From CAYHBO01 sp964354855 (GTDB taxonomy: Bacteria > Babelota > Babeliae > Babelales > RVW-14), in assembly GCA_964354855.1 (NCBI GenBank), contig CAYHBO010000006.1:1-51319 (forward strand): 51,319 nucleotides of DNA, read 5' to 3'. Below are positions 1-7,352 of this stretch, one piece after another. Numbering within the stretch: position 1 is the first letter of the stretch; each line of letters starts with the position of its first letter. Both the position numbers and the translations under genes were made by a program. The notes beneath the pieces were generated by a model, which had not been told where the DNA came from, searched no databases, and saw only the letters and a program-made list of their open reading frames with translations.

Positions 1-2
1 TA

Positions 3-86
3 GATACAGTTAAAAAGCCTATAGTTATTAATCCTCCTCACCATAAAAGTAACACGATCGAGGACTGGGGACTAGGCTACATGTAA
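3..86 (+). CDS. Possible 3' end of a gene entering from the left edge
   Basis: One frame is open from the window edge to a TAA at 84-86 and reads as 27 residues ending in EDWGLGYM. Composition looks protein-like and a weak hairpin follows 11 bp later, but no family can be recognised from so short a tail. It may equally be non-coding sequence that happens to stay open. The rest of the gene, if real, lies outside the window. Confidence 0.25.
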   Translation, partial: DTVKKPIVINPPHHKSNTIEDWGLGYM

Positions 87-97
87 GAAGTAATGAT

Positions 98-120
98 ATT
101 GTGAGCCACCACAATGTTTT
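98..120 (+). terminator. Weak hairpin followed by T-run
   Basis: ATTGTG (98-103) and CACAAT (110-115) can pair around a 6-nt loop, followed by GTTTTT. It sits 11 bp after the TAA of the putative left-edge gene. The stem is short and AT-rich, so this is only a possible terminator. Confidence 0.25.
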
Positions 121-207
121 TGCCGTGTAGATATAACCGACGGAAGACTGCAAAATTGCGCATGATACCGACAAATGATAATTAAAAACTACTTTTTAAC
201 ACAACAG

Positions 208-284
208 AAAAAGGCTCCAAGTGTAAAGTCATTTTTCCTTTGGAGCCTCCAAACGAAGAATAACTTTACACTTGGAGCCTTTTT
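208..284. repeat. Perfect 22-bp inverted repeat with nested palindrome
   Basis: Bases 208-229 and 263-284 are exact reverse complements (core AAGGCTCCAAGTGTAAAGT). The 33-base loop contains a second palindrome at 239-253 (TTTGGAG-C-CTCCAAA) that reuses the arm sequence. AGGCTCCAA at 212-220 can therefore pair either with TTGGAGCCT at 240-248 (short hairpin) or with TTGGAGCCT at 272-280 (long hairpin). The ends are A-rich and T-rich, like a bidirectional terminator. It lies about 105 bp upstream of the ATPase/nuclease gene start. Terminator, attenuator or small mobile-element remnant are all possible. Confidence 0.8.
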
Positions 285-390
285 ACCAGTTTTTCAAAAC
301 TCATCCCACCAAATCCCATTGCATAGACAATTCGACTGACACGGGATACCCTAATGGTTTATTTATTTTATGATCATAAAGGGTACGTTT

Positions 391-2100
391 ATGAAGCTGA
401 TCGCCACCGGAAGCAGTAATTTTAAAGAAATTATCGAAGGCAATTACTTTTATGTTGATAAAACGTTACTGATCAAAGAACTTGCAGAAAACGGCTCCGC
501 AGTTATTTTATTCCCTCGTCCACGACGCTTTGGCAAAACCTTAAATCTTTCCATGCTTCAGTACTTTTATGAGAAAACAGAACAAAGCAATCAACATCTT
601 TTTGAAAATACCGCTATCTGGCAAGAAGAGAAATATCGCAACGAACAGGGTACTTGGCCGGTCATCTCCATCACGCTTAAAGACGTCAAACTTGAATCTT
701 GGGATGAAGCGTATGCAAAACTCACCGAAATTATTAGTTCTGAATTTGAACGGCATGAACATATTCTTGCTCATAAAATAATTGACGAACTCAGTCGTAA
801 AAAATTTCAAGCCCTCTTAAACAAAAGCGCAGATGAAACAGCTTTTGGATCTAGTTTACAGTGGCTCAGCCAATTACTATTCAAGATCTATAAAAAACAA
901 GCTATCGTGCTCATCGATGAATATGATGCCCCTATCCATGCCGCTTATCTGAACGGATACTATGATGAGATGCTTAATTTCATGCGACCATTACTTTCTG
1001 GCGTTCTCAAGGACAACAATTTTTTACATCGAGGCATTTTAACCGGCATCATGCGCGTTGCCAAAGAAGGAATCTTTTCAGGCCTTAACAACATCATCGT
1101 CTACAGTATGCTTGAAGACCGTTTTAACCACGCTTTCGGTTTTACCCAAGAAGAAGTTGATGATGCTTTAACGGCATACAACTTGCAAGCCCATCGAGAT
1201 GCCATCAAACAATGGTACAACGGCTATCAAAGCGGCGACATCACCGTTTACAACCCTTGGTCGGTGGTTAATTGCCTCCAAGAGCGCGGTAAACTTAAAT
1301 ATTATTGGCTCAATACCAGTGATAATGCTCTAGTAAAAAGAGAAATTGCATCTTGCAGTGATGAAGTTTATGCAGCACTTGAAACCTTACTCGATCGACA
1401 ATCAGTTGCCATTTCAATCGAAGACAGCATCACCTTGCCTGACCTAGGTCTAACAACGACTTCTGGACTCAGAAAAAAAGAAAATGCGGTATGGACGTTA
1501 CTCTTTTACTCAGGCTATTTAACATACCTCTCCTATAAACTTGATGAGATCAGAGGACAATTTATTTGCACCCTCAGAATTCCTAACGATGAGATTAGAA
1601 CGCTTTATAAAAATCTTATCACCGAATCAGTCTCCAATTTCTCTCCTGCAAAAGAGATAACTCAACTACAAAGTGCACTACAAGACGGCAATGCTCTTAA
1701 ATTTGCCACCCTTCTCCAAAAATTTGTGCTACAAAGCGCATCGTCTCGTGATTTACCTTTTGATGAATGCGAACGCAATATTCACCTGTTTGTTTTAGGT
1801 ATTTTGGTATTGTTTGAAAACCTGTATTCCGTTAGATCTAATCGAGAATCTGGGTATGGCATTTACGACATCATGCTCATCCCCAAAGACCCTTCCTATG
1901 CTGGCTGGGTGGTTGAGTTTAAAAAAGTTGACCTTGATATGAGTGAAAAAATAGAAAAAATCGTAGACGTCGCCCTTGCACAGATTAAATCACGAGAATA
2001 CGCTACCGAACTGCGCGCTCAGGGCGTCACCAACATCATCGCAGTTGGCATTGCCGTTGAAGGAAAAAAGCTTTTAATCAAACACGAAAAAATCCTATAA
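391..2100 (+). CDS. AAA-ATPase-like protein with C-terminal PD-(D/E)XK nuclease-like domain
   Basis: This 569-residue protein matches the widespread AAA-ATPase_like plus PDDEXK_9 architecture. Near residue 42 is the P-loop RPRRFGKTLN, which has the family's RRFGKT form in place of a classic Walker A. Near residue 172 is the Walker B-like IVLIDEYDAP. The C-terminal third has YGIYDIMLIP followed by VVEFKKV (about residues 490-512), the D...ExK pattern of a PD-(D/E)XK nuclease. I start at the ATG at 391, because AAAGGG lies 7 bp upstream and family members begin at this MKL-like position; an ATG at 370 would add 7 residues. The gene overlaps the convergent waaA by 6 bp. The family is common in Bacteroidetes, Fusobacteria and Dependentiae genomes, often in many copies, with no established function. 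A role in defence or mobile DNA is speculation. Confidence 0.88.
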   Translation: MKLIATGSSNFKEIIEGNYFYVDKTLLIKELAENGSAVILFPRPRRFGKTLNLSMLQYFYEKTEQSNQHLFENTAIWQEEKYRNEQGTWPVISITLKDVKLESWDEAYAKLTEIISSEFERHEHILAHKIIDELSRKKFQALLNKSADETAFGSSLQWLSQLLFKIYKKQAIVLIDEYDAPIHAAYLNGYYDEMLNFMRPLLSGVLKDNNFLHRGILTGIMRVAKEGIFSGLNNIIVYSMLEDRFNHAFGFTQEEVDDALTAYNLQAHRDAIKQWYNGYQSGDITVYNPWSVVNCLQERGKLKYYWLNTSDNALVKREIASCSDEVYAALETLLDRQSVAISIEDSITLPDLGLTTTSGLRKKENAVWTLLFYSGYLTYLSYKLDEIRGQFICTLRIPNDEIRTLYKNLITESVSNFSPAKEITQLQSALQDGNALKFATLLQKFVLQSASSRDLPFDECERNIHLFVLGILVLFENLYSVRSNRESGYGIYDIMLIPKDPSYAGWVVEFKKVDLDMSEKIEKIVDVALAQIKSREYATELRAQGVTNIIAVGIAVEGKKLLIKHEKIL

Positions 2101-3399
2101 CCCTCGGACAAACTCATCGACATGTTGTTCAACCTGCTTAGCCGCCTGCTCAAGCCATAATCCAGCACAAGCACCCCGCTTAGCTAACGCTCTTGGATCT
2201 TTCAACAGAGCCGTAACGGTCTCAATAAGCTTTTCTGGCGACATGACTTTCACCAAGCCCCCGACTTGCTCAAGTTCATCAGCGATTACTTGGCTATTGT
2301 GGTAGTACGGGCCAACGATGGTTGGATTGCCCCACATCGCCGGTTCGAGAAGATTATGTCCACCAATCGGTACAAAAGTTCCGCCCAGGAAGAATAAATC
2401 GGCTAACGGATACACTTCAAACAATTTGCCAATCGTACAAATCAACACGATATCGTTCTTATCCAAAAGCTCCTGTGTAACAGGAATTGTTGGATTATCA
2501 ACCAACACATACGAAACCCCAAGTTTTTTGATCGCTTGCACTAATGCACCCTGCCAATGAAAATGACGTGGTGCTAAAATAAGTTTGAGTGTTGGAAACG
2601 TTGGTTTTAGAGCTTTGAAAAGATCGAGATACAAGATGAGTTCTGGTTGATGCAATGAGCCTACCAGGAGGGTTAGCCCGCCGTCGCTCCCCTCTACTCG
2701 CGTTGCTCCATCGGGGCGAACGGCAAGAGTAAGCGCATTCTTCTTCACCAACACATTAAACGCTTTGATATTCCCCAAGTCAGACACCCTACCAGCATCA
2801 ACACCTACCGACTCGAAAGCTTCTTTTTCCTGCGCCGTCTGCGCATAGATGTGTTTAAACGTACGCAACATTGGCACTACCAAAGCTTTTCTAAAACTAT
2901 TTTTATAGGCAGAGCTTTGTATAATGCGCGCATTAACCAGGTAAGCAGGAATACGCTTAAGTGCTGCAACCATCAAAAGATTAGGCCACAGTTCAGCTTC
3001 GATAATAATAAGTTTGGCAGGCTTAATGCGACTAAATCCAAGAAGAACAAATGGTAAAAAATCAAAAGGCAAAAATGACACCGTATCAGCAGACAAATAC
3101 TCACACGCCATTTTCTTTCCTCCTGGTGTCCCGGTCGTCAGATATACCCATGTTGTAGGATCATGTTGTTTAATCTTGACTACAAGTTCTTGGGTGGCCA
3201 GCACTTCACCAACGCTCACCGCGTGAATCCAAATAATTTTTTTGCCCTGCGGCGCCTTAGGCACAAAACCCATACGTTCATGAAACACACCAAACACCGG
3301 TTTACCTCGCCACCAACGCAGTCCCAAGTACATGATAATCACGGGAAGAATAATGATAGAAAGTAGTTGATAGATAATAAAATAGAAAATAAGAATCAT
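2095..3399 (-). CDS. waaA: 3-deoxy-D-manno-octulosonic acid (Kdo) transferase, GT30
   Basis: The 434-residue product transfers Kdo from CMP-Kdo to lipid A precursor at the inner-membrane cytoplasmic face, an essential step of LPS core synthesis. It begins with a hydrophobic anchor (about residues 1-25). HERMGFVP then follows, with the acceptor-side Glu of GT30 enzymes, and then the IHAVSVGEVLA segment. In the C-terminal GT-B half the GGHNLLEP motif (about residue 345) is typical of the family. Length is normal (E. coli about 425). It is preceded upstream by ctpA with a REP-like inverted repeat between, so it may be transcribed on its own. No strong Shine-Dalgarno sequence precedes the ATG. 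With lpxC in the same window it shows that the organism makes LPS. Confidence 0.95.
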   Translation of the reverse strand: MILIFYFIIYQLLSIIILPVIIMYLGLRWWRGKPVFGVFHERMGFVPKAPQGKKIIWIHAVSVGEVLATQELVVKIKQHDPTTWVYLTTGTPGGKKMACEYLSADTVSFLPFDFLPFVLLGFSRIKPAKLIIIEAELWPNLLMVAALKRIPAYLVNARIIQSSAYKNSFRKALVVPMLRTFKHIYAQTAQEKEAFESVGVDAGRVSDLGNIKAFNVLVKKNALTLAVRPDGATRVEGSDGGLTLLVGSLHQPELILYLDLFKALKPTFPTLKLILAPRHFHWQGALVQAIKKLGVSYVLVDNPTIPVTQELLDKNDIVLICTIGKLFEVYPLADLFFLGGTFVPIGGHNLLEPAMWGNPTIVGPYYHNSQVIADELEQVGGLVKVMSPEKLIETVTALLKDPRALAKRGACAGLWLEQAAKQVEQHVDEFVRGL

Positions 3400-3428
3400 G
3401 GGAGAAAACTGTTCGTTACCTATTTGAT

Positions 3429-3516
3429 TGTCATCCTGAACTTGTTTCAGGATCTAATCAAAATAATAAAAATTTACATAAAAAAACTTGGATCCTGAAA
3501 CAAGTTCAGGATGACA
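3429..3516. repeat. Two REP-like palindromes in inverted orientation (26-bp perfect inverted repeat)
   Basis: TGTCATCCTGAACTTGTTTCAGGATC-type arms lie at 3429-3454 and 3491-3516 and are exact reverse complements, 36 bp apart. Each arm is itself a hairpin (ATCCTGAA, 5-nt loop, TTCAGGAT), so the layout is like a BIME, a pair of REP units facing each other. On the minus strand the first unit is followed by CCAAG and a run of seven T, so it could also terminate ctpA transcription before waaA. The outer GTCATCC...GGATC frame recurs at 5744-5768. Confidence 0.85.
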
Positions 3517-3592
3517 AGATGCTTTTGACGCATCTCAGTGCCTGCAGAGCAACAAACACCGAGATGCAAACTATCAGGTTTCCGAAATAAGT

Positions 3593-5305
3593 CTATTTTA
3601 CTTTCTCAACTGAACTAATCGTATCGGTCAAATAATTTTTCTTTAAGAAAATCAATTCATTTGCACGCGTTTCATTGAGAACAGAATCAGCTTTTTTGGC
3701 AATGTTCAACAAATTAATCATGTTAACACTGGCTTGGATTTGCACATCCAACGCAATAGCCTCACGTTGCTTTTCTTCTGGACTCTTTTTATCAGTTTTC
3801 TCATCACTACTATCACCATCAGATTCTTTAGCTGATACATCTACCGCTTGCTCTACAGGTTTATTTTCTTCACTGTTACCACCTATAAAATGCTGCCAGA
3901 AGCTTTTTTTATCTTCTTTGATTTTGCCTTTTTTATCAGGAGTATTTCCATGTTCAACTTCTTCAACGGTAATATGATTTTTTAACGCTGACTCTTTACC
4001 ATAAAGCTCATTGATCCATTTCATTTCTTCTTCAGGAATAGCTTTTGGTTTAATCATAAAGTCTGGGGTAATTCCTTTTGCTTGAATCGATGTATCATCA
4101 GGCAAGTAGTAAAGCATAGTGGTAATCTTTACCGCACAGCCATTTTTAACCGGTACCAGCTCCTGCACAGAACCTTTCCCAAAAGTAGTTGTTCCCACCA
4201 AGAAAACACGCAGATTTTTTTGACCATTATTTTTTTCAGCATGATGCTTAAGTGCTCCTGCAAGAATTTCTGAAGCAGAAGCGGTAAAGTTATCAATCAA
4301 AATAAAAATAGGTACATCACTTTTCAGCACCGGCTCACGATTAGTACGATATTCTTGAATCAATGCACCTTTTTTATTTTTGGTTGATACCACTAATGAT
4401 CCTTTATCTAAGAACAACCCTGCCATGGCAATCGCGGAATCCATAGTCCCACCGGGGTTACGACGTAGATCAAGAATAAGCCCCTTACATTTTCCTTCAT
4501 TTGCTTTGACCAATAAGTCTTCCATTTGTTTTGCAGCAATTTCATTGAAAATCTTAAGGGAGAGGAAATAAACATCTTGCTCGATAAATCGGTAGCACAT
4601 AGAGGTTTGATCTTTAACAATACCTCGTGTAATCGTAAAGCTTAATGGCTGTTTTTTATTGCGTAACACTTTAATCGTAACCTTAGTTCCTGTTTTACCT
4701 TTCAGTTTGCCTACCACTTCATCAGTCGACAAACCGCGTAATGAATAACCATCAACCTGCACAATCCTATCACCTGGATGCATCCCCACTTTAGCTGCCG
4801 GGCCACCATCAATGACATCAACAATTGCCAGCGCTTCATCATCCGTCGTTTTACCATTAATACTCACCCCAATCCCTGAAAATTCACCTGAGGTTGACTC
4901 CATGACCGTTTTAAAACTATCAGGAGAAAAGAAGGTTGAGTGTGCATCGATACTTGCTACAGCGGCTTTTAACGCATTTTGTATATACTTCTCAACATCA
5001 ATACCCCGTAATGATTTTTCTTCAATCAGCGAAAGAATTTCGGCAAACATTTGTAACTGAGCATAGGCCGCCCCCTCTTCAGAAGCAGTCTTTTTTTTAT
5101 CTTTTTTTATTACTTTTTTTTGCACTGTTTTTTTTGCTTCATCTTTTGATTTACCCCACCAATGCCACCATGAGCCGGCAAGGTTAGTTGTTTTTTTTTC
5201 TTGCGCTTGTTGTAGAACTTGATCTGCTGTTGCTACGTATGCATGAAACACCAGTGAACAACTCAACATCACACTTGTGATAATAATTTTTTTTGCGGTA
5301 ATCAC
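3593..5305 (-). CDS. ctpA: C-terminal processing serine protease, S41 family (CtpA/Prc-like), exported
   Basis: This 570-residue protease of the cell envelope trims or degrades periplasmic proteins. A signal peptide (about residues 1-27) is followed by a Lys-rich linker with KKDKKK, then a substrate-binding PDZ domain with GIGVSI and VGMHPGDRIVQVDG (about residues 140-225). The S41 core follows: LDLRRNPGG, the nucleophile region NFTASASE (Ser near 343) and the general-base region TTFGKGSVQE (Lys near 379). The last 150 residues form a charged, low-complexity extension absent from minimal CtpA enzymes. The start is GTG with AAGGGG a few bases upstream. It is divergent from ftsB across 91 bp and upstream of waaA on the same strand. 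Subfamily (CtpA versus Prc) is not certain. Confidence 0.92.
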   Translation of the reverse strand: MITAKKIIITSVMLSCSLVFHAYVATADQVLQQAQEKKTTNLAGSWWHWWGKSKDEAKKTVQKKVIKKDKKKTASEEGAAYAQLQMFAEILSLIEEKSLRGIDVEKYIQNALKAAVASIDAHSTFFSPDSFKTVMESTSGEFSGIGVSINGKTTDDEALAIVDVIDGGPAAKVGMHPGDRIVQVDGYSLRGLSTDEVVGKLKGKTGTKVTIKVLRNKKQPLSFTITRGIVKDQTSMCYRFIEQDVYFLSLKIFNEIAAKQMEDLLVKANEGKCKGLILDLRRNPGGTMDSAIAMAGLFLDKGSLVVSTKNKKGALIQEYRTNREPVLKSDVPIFILIDNFTASASEILAGALKHHAEKNNGQKNLRVFLVGTTTFGKGSVQELVPVKNGCAVKITTMLYYLPDDTSIQAKGITPDFMIKPKAIPEEEMKWINELYGKESALKNHITVEEVEHGNTPDKKGKIKEDKKSFWQHFIGGNSEENKPVEQAVDVSAKESDGDSSDEKTDKKSPEEKQREAIALDVQIQASVNMINLLNIAKKADSVLNETRANELIFLKKNYLTDTISSVEKVK

Positions 5306-5396
5306 AGTTTCCCCTTCTTTACAAATAACTCATTACTACTCTATGCTCTTCATAAGTAGGGTAAAGATCAAACAAATTCATAGCAAGCAATGACAC

Positions 5397-5687
5397 ATGA
5401 AAATACGATTTATTCTACATAGCATCATTCTTAGCGCACTATGCGGCAGCTTCTTTTATCATTTGTACTACACAAAAAATGGCTTAAAAGCACATCGAGA
5501 ACTTTGTACTGAAGTTGAAGCAACAAAAGAACAGCAATCAAAGCTACAGCATCAGATTGCATCACTTGAAGCTGAACTTCATGAGTGGCAAACGGATACA
5601 TTTGTTAAAGAAAAAGTTGCACGCGAAGATTTGTTGTACTCATACACCAATGAGCATGTGTACCTGATTCCACGTGCAACGACATAA
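5397..5687 (+). CDS. ftsB: FtsB/DivIC-like septum formation initiator
   Basis: A 96-residue bitopic protein with a short basic N-terminus, one membrane segment (about residues 6-24) and a periplasmic coiled coil (about 30-70), followed by the LLYSYTNEHVYLIP tail typical of the DivIC/FtsB family. FtsB bridges FtsQ and FtsL in the divisome. Size and topology match the family (E. coli 103 residues). No good Shine-Dalgarno sequence precedes the ATG. It is divergent from ctpA and lies just before the lysS promoter. Sequence conservation in this family is low, so the call rests on architecture plus the C-terminal motif. Confidence 0.8.
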   Translation: MKIRFILHSIILSALCGSFFYHLYYTKNGLKAHRELCTEVEATKEQQSKLQHQIASLEAELHEWQTDTFVKEKVAREDLLYSYTNEHVYLIPRATT

Positions 5688-5695
5688 GAAATATC

Positions 5696-5724
5696 CTGAC
5701 AATATCAAGATCTTTAAGTATACT
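5696..5724 (+). promoter_or_regulatory. Sigma-70-type promoter for the lysS unit
   Basis: CTGACA (5696-5701) and TATACT (5719-5724) are separated by 17 bp; each hexamer has five of six consensus bases. It starts 9 bp after the ftsB stop. Transcription would begin near 5731, and the leader would include the REP-like palindrome at 5744-5768. It would drive lysS, the ATPase/nuclease gene and recJ. Confidence 0.7.
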
Positions 5725-5743
5725 GAGCTTTTCATCTAAAAAT

Positions 5744-5768
5744 GGATCCCCGCATACGCGAGGATGAC
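5744..5768. repeat. REP-like palindrome
   Basis: Reverse-complement reading is GTCATCC, a GC-rich core, then GGATCC. ATCCCCGC (5746-5753) pairs with GCGAGGAT (5758-5765) with one mismatch around a 4-nt loop. It shares the GTCATCC...GGATC frame with the units at 3429-3516 but has a different core. It lies in the predicted 5' leader of lysS. Confidence 0.65.
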
Positions 5769-5806
5769 GTAAATGGAATAATTTGATCACTATTCTTAAG
5801 GGTATG

Positions 5807-7315
5807 ATGACCATGAGTAATCGAGAAAACCACGTTAATACCGTTGAACACGTTTCAGAAGAACATACAGCCCGTGTAGCCAAAGTAAAACACCTTCAAG
5901 AAAAGGGTATAAGTGCTTGGCCAGCTTCACAAGAAGTTACCAGCACCGCTCAAAACGCCATCGACGCGTTTGAAAAAGACCCTGCGTCAACAGCATCCTA
6001 TAAAATTGCTGGCAGACTTATGCTCATCCGTGATCATGGCAAAACATTTTTTGCAAAGCTTCAAGACCGTTCTGGAACCATTCAGTTGTACATCAAGCAG
6101 GACGTCATTGGGATTGAACTATTTGAAGAGTTCAAACGAGACATCGATACCGGCGACATTGTTTTTGTTCATGGAACCGTTTTCTTAACCAAAACCGGTG
6201 AAAAAACTCTTAGAGTTGAATCACTAAAACTATTAAGCAAATGCTTACACCCATTACCTGAAAAATTTCACGGGTTAGTTGATGTTGAACAACGCTACCG
6301 TCAACGTTATCTCGATTTAATGGTTAACCCTGAAACAGCTGCAAAGTTCCGTTATCGTTCACGCATCATTCAAGAAATTCGCGCTTTCTTACAAGGACAT
6401 GATTTCCTTGAAGTTGAAACACCAATGCTTCACCCCATTCCTGGTGGTGCAGCCGCAAAACCGTTTACCACCCATCACAATGCTTATGACATGCAACTTT
6501 TTCTACGCATTGCACCTGAACTATACCTTAAGCGCTTAGTCGTTGGTGGCTTTGAACGCGTATTTGAAATTAACCGTAACTTTCGTAACGAAGGTATTTC
6601 TACCCGCCACAACCCTGAATTCACCATGCTTGAATTTTATATGGCTCATGGCAACTACCTTGATGGTATGTCATTAACCGAACAACTTATTCAAGATGCT
6701 GTTAAGAAAAATTTTGATTCATTAGAAATACCATTTCAAAGTCATGTACTTAATTTCACCGCCCCATTTAAACGCTTAACACTTGAAGAATCTCTCATCG
6801 AAATCGGTGGCCTTGATAAGAAAGATTTACAAGCTGATACCATTAAAGCAATGGTAAAAAAGCACAATATCGAAATTCCAGGTAATCCTGACCACGGCAT
6901 CATGCTCTTCTCATTGTTTGAGGCTTTAGTTGAACACAAAATTATTCAACCAACCTTTATAATTGGGTACCCTCTTTCCATATCCCCATTGGCTAAACGC
7001 GATGCAACCAATCCAAATTTTGCAGCACGTTTTGAACTGTTCATGGTAAGCATGGAATTGGCAAACGGCTTCTCTGAACTTAATGATCCATTCGATCAGG
7101 CTGACCGCTTTAAAGGACAAGTTGCTTCACGTAATGCTGGCGACCAAGAAGCACATCATTATGATGCTGACTACATCCACGCATTGGAATACGGCTTACC
7201 TCCAACGGTTGGCGTCGGCATTGGGCTTGATCGCTTAGTTATGTTGCTGACCAACACACCATCGATTAAGGATGTTATTTTATTTCCGACCCTTAAGCCA
7301 ACACACCACGAGTAG
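5807..7315 (+). CDS. lysS: Lysyl-tRNA synthetase, class II
   Basis: This 502-residue enzyme charges tRNA-Lys with lysine. An N-terminal OB-fold anticodon-binding domain (about residues 60-170, with GRLMLIRDHGKTFFAKLQDR-type sequence) precedes the class II catalytic core. Motif 2 is FRNEGISTRHNPEF (about 260) and motif 3 is GVGIGLDRLVML (about 469). Length matches bacterial LysRS. The open frame can begin at TTG 5783 or ATG 5804, 5807 or 5813; AAGGG at 5798-5802 best supports 5807 or 5813, and I use 5807. It is first in an operon with the ATPase/nuclease gene (37-bp gap) and recJ. Confidence 0.96.
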   Translation: MTMSNRENHVNTVEHVSEEHTARVAKVKHLQEKGISAWPASQEVTSTAQNAIDAFEKDPASTASYKIAGRLMLIRDHGKTFFAKLQDRSGTIQLYIKQDVIGIELFEEFKRDIDTGDIVFVHGTVFLTKTGEKTLRVESLKLLSKCLHPLPEKFHGLVDVEQRYRQRYLDLMVNPETAAKFRYRSRIIQEIRAFLQGHDFLEVETPMLHPIPGGAAAKPFTTHHNAYDMQLFLRIAPELYLKRLVVGGFERVFEINRNFRNEGISTRHNPEFTMLEFYMAHGNYLDGMSLTEQLIQDAVKKNFDSLEIPFQSHVLNFTAPFKRLTLEESLIEIGGLDKKDLQADTIKAMVKKHNIEIPGNPDHGIMLFSLFEALVEHKIIQPTFIIGYPLSISPLAKRDATNPNFAARFELFMVSMELANGFSELNDPFDQADRFKGQVASRNAGDQEAHHYDADYIHALEYGLPPTVGVGIGLDRLVMLLTNTPSIKDVILFPTLKPTHHE

Positions 7316-7352
7316 AAGATACAAAACGGAGAAAAGAGAAGAAGAGGATCCC

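Noticed and set aside
7272..7352. N-terminal extension of the ATPase/nuclease protein into lysS
   Set aside because: It would start with TTG inside lysS; ATG 7353 has a good ribosome binding site and matches the family's N-terminus.
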